The position numbers were made by a program, and so were the translations under genes. Shown here one piece after another: positions 25,943 to 35,122 of a stretch of 48,033 nucleotides of DNA. Location of the stretch: positions 1 to 48,033 of the forward strand of contig DATKMK010000055.1 of NCBI GenBank assembly GCA_035541895.1. The letters are read 5' to 3'. This stretch comes from DATKMK01 sp035541895 (GTDB taxonomy: Bacteria; Desulfobacterota; Binatia; HRBIN30; JACQVA1). Position 1 is the first letter of the stretch; every line of letters begins with the position of its first letter. Below the pieces are notes generated by a model. It was not told the DNA's origin. It saw nothing but the letters and a program-made list of their open reading frames with translations, and made no database searches.

Positions 25943-27100
25943 TTAGGCGCGACGGTACATCGCGATGATGCCGGCGCCGCCGAGGCCGAGGTTGTGTTGC
26001 AGCGCGACCTCTGCGCCTTCGACCTGACGTTGTTCGGCTTGGCCCCGCAACTGCCAACTCAACTCGGCACATTGCGCGAGTCCGGTGGCGCCCAGCGGGT
26101 GTCCCTTCGAGAGCAGTCCGCCTGACGGATTGATCACCCAACGGCCACCGTAGGTGCAGGCGTTGTCCTCAACCAGCTTCTCGCCTTCGCCTTCCTTGCA
26201 GAGACCGAGACCTTCGTACGTGATCAGCTCGTTGCTGCTGAAGCAGTCGTGCAGCTCGATGACCTGCACGTCGTTCGGTCCCAGCCCCGCCTGTTCGTAC
26301 ACCGATTTGGCGGCGCGCTCGGTCATCCCCATACCGATCATGCCGATGTTGCCGCGGGCGAAGTCCTCGAACTTGTCGGTGGCCATGGCCATGCCGAGAA
26401 TCTCGATCGCACCCGGATGCGGGTGCTTGCGGAGAAAATCTTCCGACACCACCACGGCGGCGGCGGCGCCGTCGGAGGTAGGGCAGCACTGCAACAGCGT
26501 GAGCGGCTCGTAGACCATGCGCGACGCGAGCACCTCTTCGAGCGAGAAGGCTTCGCGGTACTGCGCCCGCGGGTTGTGCACGGAGTGGCGGTGATTCTTG
26601 ACGGCGATCTTGGCGAAGGTTTCGGGCTTGGTGCCGTACTTCTCCATGTGATCGCGGCCGCCATTGCCGAACATCCGCGCGGCGATGGGAGCAGATTTTT
26701 TCTCAGCGGTTTCCTTGGCGACTTCTTGCAAGCCTTGGAGCTGATTTTCCAGCGGCCCCTTCTGCATCTTCTCGAAGCCGAGCGCGAGTACGCACTGGTT
26801 TTGCCCGTACTTGATCGCGTTGTAGCCCATGAACAAGGCGGTCGAGCCGGTCGAGCAGTTGTTGTTGACGTTGTACACCGGGATGCCGGTCATGCCGATG
26901 TTGTAGACGCACTGCTGGCCCATCGTGCTCATGCCGTTGACGTAGCCGCAGAACGCCTGCTCGATCTGATCGAACTCGACGCCGGCGTCCTTCAGTGCTT
27001 GCGTGCCCGCTTCGTGCGTCAGCTCGCGCACGTCACGCTCGCAGCGCTCGAACTTCGTCATGCCGACGCCGATGATGAACACGCGATTGCCTTTGCTCAT
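25943..27100 (-). CDS. SCP2-type thiolase / acetyl-CoA acetyltransferase family protein
   Basis: A 385-residue thiolase-superfamily enzyme of the lipid-transfer (SCP-x) type, which acts on branched or steroid-derived acyl-CoA. The nucleophile cysteine is in NNNCSTGSTALFMGYNAIK (about residue 83). The second catalytic region is HDCFSSNELITYEGLG and the C-terminal histidine is in GGLLSKGHPLGATGLAQ. The ATG at MSKGNRVF is preferred, with AAGGGG 7 bases upstream; the longer frame to 27286 has no gene-like sequence. No partner SCP2 lipid-binding domain is fused or adjacent, and the DUF35 partner that often accompanies such thiolases is absent. Confidence 0.9.
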   Translation of the reverse strand: MSKGNRVFIIGVGMTKFERCERDVRELTHEAGTQALKDAGVEFDQIEQAFCGYVNGMSTMGQQCVYNIGMTGIPVYNVNNNCSTGSTALFMGYNAIKYGQNQCVLALGFEKMQKGPLENQLQGLQEVAKETAEKKSAPIAARMFGNGGRDHMEKYGTKPETFAKIAVKNHRHSVHNPRAQYREAFSLEEVLASRMVYEPLTLLQCCPTSDGAAAAVVVSEDFLRKHPHPGAIEILGMAMATDKFEDFARGNIGMIGMGMTERAAKSVYEQAGLGPNDVQVIELHDCFSSNELITYEGLGLCKEGEGEKLVEDNACTYGGRWVINPSGGLLSKGHPLGATGLAQCAELSWQLRGQAEQRQVEGAEVALQHNLGLGGAGIIAMYRRA

Positions 27101-27232
27101 GCTTGATCCCCTTCGAAGTGAGATGCAATCGACATAGCGACTAGAGGCGGGGCAGGTCAATCCGGCCTGCGCCGCCATGTAGCCACAGCCTCTTGGGGTC
27201 CGTCCTTCCCGTCGTATCTTCCAGCATCGGAG

Positions 27233-27299
27233 CGCAGGCTGAAGCCTGCGGCTACATGAAGAGGAACGGGAAACCTGTGGGCGCACCCTTTAGGGTGCG
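27233..27299. repeat. Pair of short palindromic hairpins between genes
   Basis: Two near-perfect hairpins lie between the thiolase and permease genes: CGCAGGCT-GA-AGCCTGCG (27233-27250) and CGCACCCT-TT-AGGGTGCG (27282-27299). They look like a dispersed intergenic palindromic element rather than a terminator; the first type is common in intergenic DNA of several GC-rich phyla. The rest of this 228-base gap shows nothing recognisable. Confidence 0.55.
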
Positions 27300-27328
27300 T
27301 CCGTTCAAAGTGACCCACCACCAACGTT

Positions 27329-28681
27329 TCAGCGGCGACGCCCCGCTCGGTTGCCGCCGACAAAGTACACATAGAACGGCACGCCGGTCGCCGTGACCGC
27401 TAGGGCGATCGCGCATTCCTTGGGCCGGCCCGTCAGCATCGAGATCGCGATCGCGGCGTTGGCGATCAAGTACAGCGCCGGCACCAGCGGGTAGCCCCAG
27501 GCGTGGTAGGGGCGCCGGCGGTCGGGTTGGCGCCAGCGCAGGGCGTACAACGCGGCGGTGTCGGCCATGGTCGCCAACACGATGGCGAAGGTCGTGTAAT
27601 CAAGCACGCTGGGAAAACTCTGCAGCACGACGATCAAGGCGAGCGCCGTCAGCGCCTGCGCCGCGATCGCGATGTGCGGCGTCTTGTACAGCTCGTGCAC
27701 GCGGTGCACGCCGCGGAAGAACAAGTCGTCGAGCGCCATCGCGTAGGCGATGCGCGGCCCAACGAGAATGGTTGCATTGAGGCAGCCCAGCACCGAGGCG
27801 AGCACCAATGCCGCCATGATCGTCCCGCCGGCGTCGCCGAACAGCGCGCGGGCCGCCGCTTCGCCGACGCGCACTTCGCCGCGCAGGGCGCTCATCGGTA
27901 AAGCGTAGAGATAGACGCCGTTGATGAGCAGATAGATCGCGGTACAAATCGCCAAGCCGATGAAGAGCGAGCCCGGCACGTTGCGGTCGGGATCGCGGAT
28001 TTCGCTGGCGACGTAGACCGACGCGTTCCAGCCGAGATACGAAAACAGGATCGGCGATAGCGCCAGACCGAAGTGGCTGACAGATACGCTCGTGCTGGAG
28101 GGCTGGAAAATTTGCGCAACGTCGCCGCGCCCCATCATCGGACCGACGACAACGATTCCCACCATCGCGGCGATTTTGATGTAGCCGGTCACGTTGTTGA
28201 AGCGCGCCCCGCGGCGCACGCCGATGTAGTTGATCCACGACGTGGCGATCGTGATGACGACCGCCGCCAGCGTCTTTCCTGAAGCATCCAACGTGACGAA
28301 TTGCGCGAGCCCTTCGGCGAAGCCGGTTGCCAGCGTCGCGACGGTTCCGGCGTAGATCACAAAGAACGACAGCCAGCCGACGATGAATCCCGCCGCCGGA
28401 TGGTACGCCTCGCGTAGGTAGACATAGTCGCCGCCCGCGTGCGGAAACATCGCGCCCAGCTCGGCATTCGCGAGCGCACCGGCGAGCGATAACAGTCCGC
28501 CGGTCAGCCACGCGAGGAGGAACAAACGCGGCGACGGCAGCACGTTCGCCACCGCCCCGGGCGTGAGAAAGATCCCCACGCCGATGACCGACGAGACCAC
28601 CAACATCGTCGCGTCGGTCAGCGACAGCCCGCGCTCGAGCAGATCGAGCGGATGGCGATCAGGCGCCGCGGCATTCAGCAT
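27329..28681 (-). CDS. APC-family amino acid permease
   Basis: A membrane transporter of about 450 residues with roughly 12 hydrophobic segments. The first carries the APC signature VVSSVIGVGIFLTPGAVA, followed by GGLLSLAGALANAELGAMFPHAGGDYVYLREAY, which is the conserved second/third helix region, and later FSYLGWNASVYVASEIRDPDRNVPGSL. This places it with APC transporters of the LAT/basic type that exchange or import amino acids with protons. The start is uncertain: ATG at MLNAAAPDR is used, but a TTG 12 codons upstream is equally open and neither has a good ribosome site. Confidence 0.9.
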   Translation of the reverse strand: MLNAAAPDRHPLDLLERGLSLTDATMLVVSSVIGVGIFLTPGAVANVLPSPRLFLLAWLTGGLLSLAGALANAELGAMFPHAGGDYVYLREAYHPAAGFIVGWLSFFVIYAGTVATLATGFAEGLAQFVTLDASGKTLAAVVITIATSWINYIGVRRGARFNNVTGYIKIAAMVGIVVVGPMMGRGDVAQIFQPSSTSVSVSHFGLALSPILFSYLGWNASVYVASEIRDPDRNVPGSLFIGLAICTAIYLLINGVYLYALPMSALRGEVRVGEAAARALFGDAGGTIMAALVLASVLGCLNATILVGPRIAYAMALDDLFFRGVHRVHELYKTPHIAIAAQALTALALIVVLQSFPSVLDYTTFAIVLATMADTAALYALRWRQPDRRRPYHAWGYPLVPALYLIANAAIAISMLTGRPKECAIALAVTATGVPFYVYFVGGNRAGRRR

Positions 28682-28780
28682 CGCCGCTGCGTATGTGAAG
28701 AGGGGCGGTGCGGTCAAATCGAATGCCGCCGACGGACGGCCGTGCGCAAGAGCTAGAACGCGGCCATCGACGCGATGGAC

Positions 28781-29395
28781 TCAGTCGTTGTCGTTCCAGG
28801 CTTCGTGCAGATCAAGCACGAAGCTGGGGAGAAGCGGTGTGGCCGCCAGCGAATGTGGTCGCTCCAGAACTTCGGCGGGGACCTGCGGTCGATACACGTA
28901 GACTCGCCGCTGCTCGGGATCGATCAACCATCCGAGTTGCGCGCCGTTGCCGAGATACTCCTGCATCTTCTCTTGCAGGGTGCTCAGGCTATCGGTCGGC
29001 GAGCGGATCTCGATCACGAAGTCCGGGCACAGGGGAATGAACTTCCGTCGCTGTTCGCGCGACAGTGACGCGAGTCGCTCGCGTTTCACCCAGGCAGCGT
29101 CCGGCGAACGCACCGCCCGATTCGGCAGCAGGAATCCTGCGGACGAATCGAACGTCGCACCGCTTCCGTCGCGCTTTGCCCAGGCGCGCAACTGCATAGT
29201 GATCTCCGCGTTCAGCTCACTGGTTGCCCCTCCGGTTGGTGGCATGACAATGAGCTCTCCGTGCGCGCTGCGCTCGATGCGCAGGTCCCGGTTGATCTGG
29301 CAGAACTCAAAGAACTGATCGTCAGAGAGATCGAGCACCGGTTCGAGATGCACGATCAAAGGCGGGTGACCGAGGTAGGTACCGGCGGATTCCAT
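28781..29395 (-). CDS. Uma2-family (DUF820) putative restriction-endonuclease-fold protein
   Basis: A 204-residue protein with the Uma2 pattern: LSDDQFFEFCQINRDLRIERSAHGELIVMPPTGG, LNAEITMQLRAWA, SSAGFLLPNRAVRSPDAAWV, then the PD-(D/E)xK-like core CPDFVIEIRSPTDSLSTLQEKMQEYLGNGAQLGWLIDPEQRRVYVYRP. The D...ExR/K arrangement and the following helix are intact. The family is abundant in cyanobacteria and soil bacteria; its function is unproven, though a nuclease related to mobile or selfish elements is often proposed. It seems to stand alone. Confidence 0.88.
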   Translation of the reverse strand: MESAGTYLGHPPLIVHLEPVLDLSDDQFFEFCQINRDLRIERSAHGELIVMPPTGGATSELNAEITMQLRAWAKRDGSGATFDSSAGFLLPNRAVRSPDAAWVKRERLASLSREQRRKFIPLCPDFVIEIRSPTDSLSTLQEKMQEYLGNGAQLGWLIDPEQRRVYVYRPQVPAEVLERPHSLAATPLLPSFVLDLHEAWNDND

Positions 29396-29445
29396 GCAGA
29401 CAGGATTGTCGATCTTTGATCAAAGGTTTTCAAGCATGTGCGACG

Positions 29446-30054
29446 CTACTCCGGTGCCGGTCCGCGTGTGATCGACTGAATCGTGCCGTCGGCGAAGACG
29501 ACGCGGTCGACGAAGCCCGGCGTGTCGAAGTACATCCACTCGTTGCCATCGAGGCTCGGCGTGCGATGCGCGGGCGGGTAGCCACGCGCGATCAGCGCCT
29601 GCTCCTTCGTCATGCCCTGCACCAGCTTGCTTTCGTGGATCGCGTCGGCAATCGATCGCGGCGCATTCGCGAGCGTTTCCATCGGGTTCGTGTCGCGCAA
29701 GATGTTGTGAAAGTACTGACCGGGGGAAAGCTGCTTTTGGCCGTAGCGGAAAATGAGCATATAGGTGGTCTGCGAGTCGGCCGGCTGAAACGTGATCGCC
29801 GAGCTGCCGACCTTGGTCACGTGCACCCGCGTTCCAGCGGCCAGCCTCGGGCCAACGCCGTAACCCTCCGAAGAACGGTAGCGACCGTAGTTCGCATCCG
29901 ATGCGGCGAACTCGGTACTGAAGGCGATGTTGCAACAAAGAAAGTAGTCGCGGCCGACCAAGCTTGGGTCGAACGGCGTACCCTTCATTGCCGAGCATCC
30001 GCTGATGACGACAAGCGTCAGCAGCGTCATGAGGCGTCGATCCAGCGTGCTCAT
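29446..30054 (-). CDS. Predicted lipoprotein of unknown function
   Basis: A 202-residue protein with a type II signal peptide: MSTLDRRLMTLLTLVVISGC, with the lipobox ISGC giving lipidated Cys20. The mature part contains a YGRYRSSEGYGVGPRLAAGTRVHVTKVG beta region. Its C-terminal part (ESKLVQGMTKEQALIARGYPPAHRTPSLDGNEWMYFDT...VVFADGTI) resembles the SmpA/OmlA-type fold in which a helix precedes a short sheet. The ATG has GAGGAGG 8 bases upstream. Probably attached to the outer membrane; role unknown. Confidence 0.75.
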   Translation of the reverse strand: MSTLDRRLMTLLTLVVISGCSAMKGTPFDPSLVGRDYFLCCNIAFSTEFAASDANYGRYRSSEGYGVGPRLAAGTRVHVTKVGSSAITFQPADSQTTYMLIFRYGQKQLSPGQYFHNILRDTNPMETLANAPRSIADAIHESKLVQGMTKEQALIARGYPPAHRTPSLDGNEWMYFDTPGFVDRVVFADGTIQSITRGPAPE

Positions 30055-30329
30055 GTGCGCGTCCTCCTCGATCGAGTTCGCGGGCCGGGACCTTTACCGA
30101 TCGCATCAATTTTCATTTGTCCGCTCCGAATGATTCCATTGCTTCGGGGGCGTCAGGATCTTCATACACCCATTGTTGCGCCAGTGTACTTACACGGCCA
30201 TGACGACTTCACCGTCCGGCTCCTGAGCGTTGTCACCGCCGGTGCTCGCGGCCTAGAGAGGTACAACTCTACCGGCTTGCGCGAAGCCGCGCGAGCGAAG
30301 TAATCCTCCGCTGCAGTGGGAGCGAAAAC

Positions 30330-32057
30330 GTGAAACCTGATCTCGTCATTCGTCACGGCACCATAGTCGACGGCCGTGGCGGCACTCCGTTCGAGGCCGA
30401 CATCGTCGTCGCCGGCGATCGCATCCAGGGAATTGGGCGCTACGACGGGCCGGCGCACGAAGTCATCGACGCTACGGGCAAGATCGTCACACCCGGATTC
30501 ATCGATGTGCACACGCATCTCGACGCGCAGATCACGTGGGATCCGCTCGGCTCACCATCGCACTTGCACGGCGTCACCTCGGTGGTCGTCGGCAACTGCG
30601 GCGTCGGGTTTGCTCCCTGCAAGCCGCGCGATCGCGACTACCTCATGTTTCTGATGGAGGGCGTGGAGGATGTTCCGCAAGTTGCTCTCAAGGCCGGTCT
30701 CAAGTGGAACTGGGAAAGCTTTCCGCAGTACCTCGATGCGCTCGCGCGCCAGCCGCTTGGATTGAACGTCGGCGCGCACATCAGCCACGCGCCGTTGCGT
30801 ATTTTCGCGATGGGTGAACGCGGCGCCACCGATGCCGCGGCGACGGATGACGAACTGGCCCAGATGCGCGCGTGCGTCGTCGACGCCATGCGGGCGGGGG
30901 CGCTGGGATTCGACACCGGCCGCACGACGATGCATCGCACTCCGGCCTGGGACCCGGTCCCTGGCACCTTTGCCGATCGCCGCGAGTTGTCGGCGATCGC
31001 CGCCGCACTCGCCGAGTTCGGTGCCGGCGTGTTCGAGGTCGTTCCCTACGGCGGCGCGGGTGAGGACGCCGACGGTACCGAGCGCGAGTTCGAGTGGATG
31101 GAGCCGCTCGCGCGTGCGTGCGGACGGCCGATCAGCCTCTGCACCATCCAAAACCTTGCCTATCCGGATCGCTGGCGCCGAGTCTTCGAGCGCGCCGACG
31201 CGGCCCGGCTGCACGGCGCGAACATCCGCCCGCAGGTCGCCGTCCGCAGCGTGGGCATTCTGCTGGGAATCGGCGCGGCGGTCTCGCCCTTGGCGATGTT
31301 CCCCGCGGCCGGCGATCTGATCGGCAAACCGATCGACGAGCTGCGCCGGTTGCTACGCGATCCTGCCGTACGAGCCACGCTGCTGACCGGCATCCACGAA
31401 ACCACCGGCGACATTCTCGGCGGCATGGCGCGCGTCGAGAACGTGTTCCCGCTACGCGACGCCGGCGTCCGCGCCTATGAGACCACGCCAGACAAGAGTG
31501 TCGTCGCGATCGGCCAACGACTGGGAAAACATCCGCTCGAAGTCATGTTGGATCTCCTGATCGAGCACGACTTGAGCACCTACTTTCTCGTGCCGCTGTA
31601 CAACTTCGATCTTGACGCCGCCGCGGCGATGCTGACGCATCCGCTGAGCACCGTCGGTCTTGGCGATTCGGGCGCGCATACCAGTCAGACCTCGGATTCG
31701 AGCTATTCGACGTTTTTGCTCGCCTACTGGGTACGCGAGCGCAAGCTGATGCCGCTGGAGATTGCCGTGCGTAAGCTGACGGTCGACCTCGCGGAGATGT
31801 GGGGCGTGCGCGATCGCGGCGTCCTGCACGCCGGCGCGCACGCGGACATCAACATCATCGACTTCAATCGTCTCGATCTCTGTTTACCCGAGATTCGACA
31901 CGACCTGCCCGCGAGCGCTCCGCACTTTCATCAAGCCGCAAAAGGGTACGACGCCACGATCGTCAACGGCCGAGTGTTGATGCGCAACGGCGAAGACACG
32001 GGCGAACGCCCGGGCACGGTATTGCGCAACCAGCACTCAGCACCGCAGGGAGCGTAA
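30330..32057 (+). CDS. N-acyl-D-amino-acid deacylase-type amidohydrolase
   Basis: A 575-residue metal-dependent amidohydrolase. The first metal ligands are in PGFIDVHTHLDAQITWDP (H61, H63), and the family segments HGVTSVVVGNCGVGFAPC, VGAHISHAPLRIFAMGERG, ETTGDILGGMARVENV and VGLGDSGAHTSQTSDSS follow. This matches the D-aminoacylase (DAN) branch, which removes acyl groups from D-amino acids, but many soil members act on other amides, so the substrate is open. The GTG start follows GGGAG by 7-8 bases. It is convergent with the FecR-domain gene. Confidence 0.88.
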   Translation: MKPDLVIRHGTIVDGRGGTPFEADIVVAGDRIQGIGRYDGPAHEVIDATGKIVTPGFIDVHTHLDAQITWDPLGSPSHLHGVTSVVVGNCGVGFAPCKPRDRDYLMFLMEGVEDVPQVALKAGLKWNWESFPQYLDALARQPLGLNVGAHISHAPLRIFAMGERGATDAAATDDELAQMRACVVDAMRAGALGFDTGRTTMHRTPAWDPVPGTFADRRELSAIAAALAEFGAGVFEVVPYGGAGEDADGTEREFEWMEPLARACGRPISLCTIQNLAYPDRWRRVFERADAARLHGANIRPQVAVRSVGILLGIGAAVSPLAMFPAAGDLIGKPIDELRRLLRDPAVRATLLTGIHETTGDILGGMARVENVFPLRDAGVRAYETTPDKSVVAIGQRLGKHPLEVMLDLLIEHDLSTYFLVPLYNFDLDAAAAMLTHPLSTVGLGDSGAHTSQTSDSSYSTFLLAYWVRERKLMPLEIAVRKLTVDLAEMWGVRDRGVLHAGAHADINIIDFNRLDLCLPEIRHDLPASAPHFHQAAKGYDATIVNGRVLMRNGEDTGERPGTVLRNQHSAPQGA

Positions 32058-32120
32058 CCACTGATGAACACCGATACGCACCGACCGCGGTCCGAATCGG
32101 TGCTCATCGGTGGCGTTCGT

Positions 32121-34073
32121 TCAACGTCCGCCCCGCGCGCCGCCATGAAATCCGGAATGAGCTGCGCCACGTGGCCCGCCGGCGAAATGGGGGACCCCGG
32201 CACGAGCCGGACCCGCAGGTACCGCATGGTAGGGAGCGGGCGCGCGCGAGGATGCGACAGAGCCGGGCGAACGCGGCGGTACGGCCGACGGTGCACCCGC
32301 TCCGAATCGAGAGGGCCCCGGCGACGAGAACGAGCCGTGTGCTGCGCGCGGCGGTGGCGGCGCCACGGGCGCGTTGCTCGCAACACGTCCCGCGCCGGTG
32401 GGGCGATCATTGCGTGGTTGCGAGACGGCTGGCGCCGAGAAGGTTCCGCGCGGCAACGAACCCGTGGTGAACCTCGGCTGGTTGGCCATCGGTTGGAACA
32501 CATGCTGCCCCGCTCGCGGAGGAGCCGGCGGTTGCATCGCCGGTGGCCGGTTGCCGAAGAGTTGCGTCGCGGCGCGCGGAGCCACGTCGTAAGCATGACC
32601 ACGACCGGCGAATGATGGAACCGGACCGGTCGAACCAACGCGTGACGATAGCACCGGGCCACCTCCGGCGGGCCGTGCGGTGGTTACCGGCTTGCTCACC
32701 AATGCGGCCGGAGGTCGGACGCTCCACGCGCCGGCGCGAGCCGCGTTTGGCGCAATCGGCAGCGCGCCGTGCACCGGTTGCATGGCGTGCATGGGCGTAT
32801 TGGCAACGCGCGTGAATCCGCCGCCGTGAAACTGCTCGCGACGCGCCGTGACCACCGCGTTGTGAACGCCGACGTTCTGATAGTAGTGATCGTGACCGCC
32901 ATGATGATCGCCATCGTGGTGGTGATGATCATCGTGATCGTGGTGCGGGCCGCACCATCCGCCCCACCACGGATAGCCGATGAAGAAGGTTGGGCCCCAC
33001 CATGGATACAGCGGCTCGCCCCACCCGAGCGCAACCCAACTGACGTAGGGTACCCCGACGCCGACGCTGACGCCGGCGACCGGCGTGAAGAACGCGACCA
33101 GTGCCGGCGCATAGACCGGCGGCACCGCGACCGCGATCGGTCCCGGCGCCCACGCCCAATACGAGTCGGTATACACCCAGCGGCCGTAGTGATATGGCGC
33201 CCAACCCCACGGTGCGTCGTCGACCCAGGTCCAGCCGTAGTACGGGTCGTAGATCCAGCGGCCCGTGCTGTACGGCGCCCAACCGGGTGCAACACTCGCC
33301 GGTACCCAGACGCGCCCGTACGTCGGCACGACGCGCCACGAGCCGTAACGATCGAGATCGTAGGTGCCGTACATCCCCGCGGGCACGTAGCGCTCGCTGT
33401 CGGCGGCCAAGATCTGATCGGTGCGGTCGTAGTTCCAACGGTCCCAATTGTCCACCGGCGTCGCACGGTTGGTTGCAACCCGCGGCGTGCCGGTGCCTTC
33501 GATCACCACCTCTTCGTTCGGCTCGATTTCGATGGCTTGACCTCCCGATGGCGTCACTTTGGCCTGGCCGCCGCGTCGGGTGATGAAGCGGGTGCGGTCC
33601 TTGTCGACATCAATCCGATAGAATCCCACTTGGTCGAGCGTGAATGCGGCTGCCGGTGTGTCCACCTCGACCGTGTGACCGCGGTCGAGCTGTCGCAGGT
33701 CAACGATCATCCGGCCGTTGGTGAGCTTGAGTTGGAGGTAATCGGGTTCCTGATTCACCACGCCGAGCTGCGTATCGCCGTCGCCACGCACGAACGCGCG
33801 CGCGCCAATCTGCAATTCGAGACGCGAATTCTCGGCGCTGTAGAGCTGATCGCCCGGCGCCAGTGCCAGGTTCACGCTGGCACGTTCCCAGTCGGTTGCG
33901 TTCGGTCGCCAGAACGACACCTCGCCTTGGATGAGGCTCAGCCGCGGGGGCGTGCGGGCGATGGGTGTTTCGTCGTCGGCGCGCACCATTCCGCTGGCGG
34001 CCGAGATCGCGAGCATCACCGCCATCGTCCATCCAGTGACATTGAAGCAACGCCGCCCGTTTGAAGAGGTCAT
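32121..34073 (-). CDS. Secreted FecR-domain protein with DUF6600-like Trp/Tyr repeats and His-rich segment
   Basis: A 650-residue exported protein. Order: signal peptide (residues about 1-33, ending GMVRA); a FecR-like domain (RLSLIQGEVSFWRP...VDTPAAAFTLDQVGFYRIDVDKDRTRFITRRGGQAKV); then a Trp/Tyr/Pro-rich block with repeats such as YGRVWVPASVAPGWAPYSTG and WGWAPYHYGRWVY. Next comes a His/Asp cluster (about 20 residues, mostly H and D), and finally a long Pro/Ala/Arg-rich disordered tail. This is the DUF6600 architecture, seen as secreted or surface proteins of unknown role. The ATG has GAGGG 7 bases upstream. Confidence 0.82.
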   Translation of the reverse strand: MTSSNGRRCFNVTGWTMAVMLAISAASGMVRADDETPIARTPPRLSLIQGEVSFWRPNATDWERASVNLALAPGDQLYSAENSRLELQIGARAFVRGDGDTQLGVVNQEPDYLQLKLTNGRMIVDLRQLDRGHTVEVDTPAAAFTLDQVGFYRIDVDKDRTRFITRRGGQAKVTPSGGQAIEIEPNEEVVIEGTGTPRVATNRATPVDNWDRWNYDRTDQILAADSERYVPAGMYGTYDLDRYGSWRVVPTYGRVWVPASVAPGWAPYSTGRWIYDPYYGWTWVDDAPWGWAPYHYGRWVYTDSYWAWAPGPIAVAVPPVYAPALVAFFTPVAGVSVGVGVPYVSWVALGWGEPLYPWWGPTFFIGYPWWGGWCGPHHDHDDHHHHDGDHHGGHDHYYQNVGVHNAVVTARREQFHGGGFTRVANTPMHAMQPVHGALPIAPNAARAGAWSVRPPAALVSKPVTTARPAGGGPVLSSRVGSTGPVPSFAGRGHAYDVAPRAATQLFGNRPPAMQPPAPPRAGQHVFQPMANQPRFTTGSLPRGTFSAPAVSQPRNDRPTGAGRVASNAPVAPPPPRAAHGSFSSPGPSRFGAGAPSAVPPRSPGSVASSRAPAPYHAVPAGPARAGVPHFAGGPRGAAHSGFHGGARGGR

Positions 34074-34188
34074 CGTGAGGCCCTCGTTCTGGCTACAACA
34101 ACGCCTTGGTCGAAGAAAAGTTGCTCGGACTTGCGATGATCCACCCACCTGGTTACGAGATCTAGCCCAAACGGGGGAGGACCTGCGC

Positions 34189-34596
34189 ATGAGTCAAAAT
34201 GCGAATCGCCTGCGCCAACTCTTCGTGGATCTCGACCGTCTCGACTTTGCCGCGGTCGCCAGTCACTGCTCCGACGACTGTCGCTACGACGACATGCCGT
34301 ATCCCGACGCGACGGTGGTCGGCCCTGACGCGATCCGGGCCAAGCTCGAAATGGGCCTGGGGATGCTCGAACGAATCCCCACTACCATTCACGAATTGGT
34401 TGAGGGCGGCGACACGATCTTGGTCGAGCGTACCGAGGTCTGGCACCACAAGACCGGCGAGCGCGCCACCTTGCCGGTGGCGGCGGTGTTCAAGTTCCGC
34501 GATGGCAAGATCACGCTCTGGCGTGACTACTGGGACGCCAAGACGTTGTTCTCGCAGCAACCGGCGAGTTGGTTGCCGGATATCCCGCGGCCGTAG
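34189..34596 (+). CDS. NTF2-like/SnoaL-like (limonene-epoxide-hydrolase-like) protein
   Basis: A 135-residue alpha+beta barrel protein: NRLRQLFVDLDRLDFAAVASHCSDDCRYDDMPYPDATVVGPDAIRAKLEMGL, then TTIHELVEGGDTILVERTEVW and VAAVFKFRDGKITLWRDYWDAKTLF. The last segment, with an aspartate-rich loop, is typical of limonene-1,2-epoxide hydrolase-like and SnoaL-like enzymes. The substrate is unknown. The ATG has GGAGG 8 bases upstream, which rules out the longer upstream frame. It is divergent from the FecR gene and 88 bases before a DoxX-type gene. Confidence 0.82.
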   Translation: MSQNANRLRQLFVDLDRLDFAAVASHCSDDCRYDDMPYPDATVVGPDAIRAKLEMGLGMLERIPTTIHELVEGGDTILVERTEVWHHKTGERATLPVAAVFKFRDGKITLWRDYWDAKTLFSQQPASWLPDIPRP

Positions 34597-34684
34597 GTCG
34601 GTTGCCGGTGTTCGGTTTCCCATCCGTTTGCGCCAACTCCGTGGCTCCGATAAGGCGACATCATCCTGAGACGCGGGGGGATCT

Positions 34685-35116
34685 ATGGATGCGACCGAAT
34701 CCAACGACGTGGTCGTTCTGCACCCGGCCATCGCAATGACCGGACGGATCATGTTCACGCTGATCTTCTTCCTGTCGGGCGTGACGCATTTCACCGCGCT
34801 CGACGATTACGCGAAACTAATGCCCGCGGCGATTCCGTTTCGCCCGTTCTGGGTGATGATCTCCGGCATCGTGGAACTGATCGGGGCGACGATGATCGTG
34901 ACCAACAAGTATCCGCGTCTCGGCGGGTGGCTCATTGCAATCTTTCTGGTTCCGGTGACCGTTACGGTCCACGGTGTGTTGATGATCACCGCGCCCGACC
35001 CCGAAATGCGCAGAATCCAGACGTCGTTCTTCCTGAAGGGCGTGACCATGACCGGCTCGGCGCTGTTGATCACGCAGTTCGGGGTCAAGCGAGCCAGGTC
35101 ATCCGCCGCTCGTTGA
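34685..35116 (+). CDS. DoxX-family membrane protein
   Basis: A 143-residue four-helix membrane protein: IAMTGRIMFTLIFFLSGVTHFTALDDYAKLM, IPFRPFWVMISGIVELIGATMIV, YPRLGGWLIAIFLVPVTVTVHGVLMI and a C-terminal helix GVTMTGSALLITQFGV. The pattern matches DoxX/DUF417-like membrane proteins, often associated with redox or thiol homeostasis; the function of this one is not known. GGGGGGA precedes the ATG by 3 bases. The glycosyltransferase-like gene begins 6 bases after its stop, suggesting co-transcription. Confidence 0.82.
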   Translation: MDATESNDVVVLHPAIAMTGRIMFTLIFFLSGVTHFTALDDYAKLMPAAIPFRPFWVMISGIVELIGATMIVTNKYPRLGGWLIAIFLVPVTVTVHGVLMITAPDPEMRRIQTSFFLKGVTMTGSALLITQFGVKRARSSAAR

Positions 35117-35122
35117 CATCGC

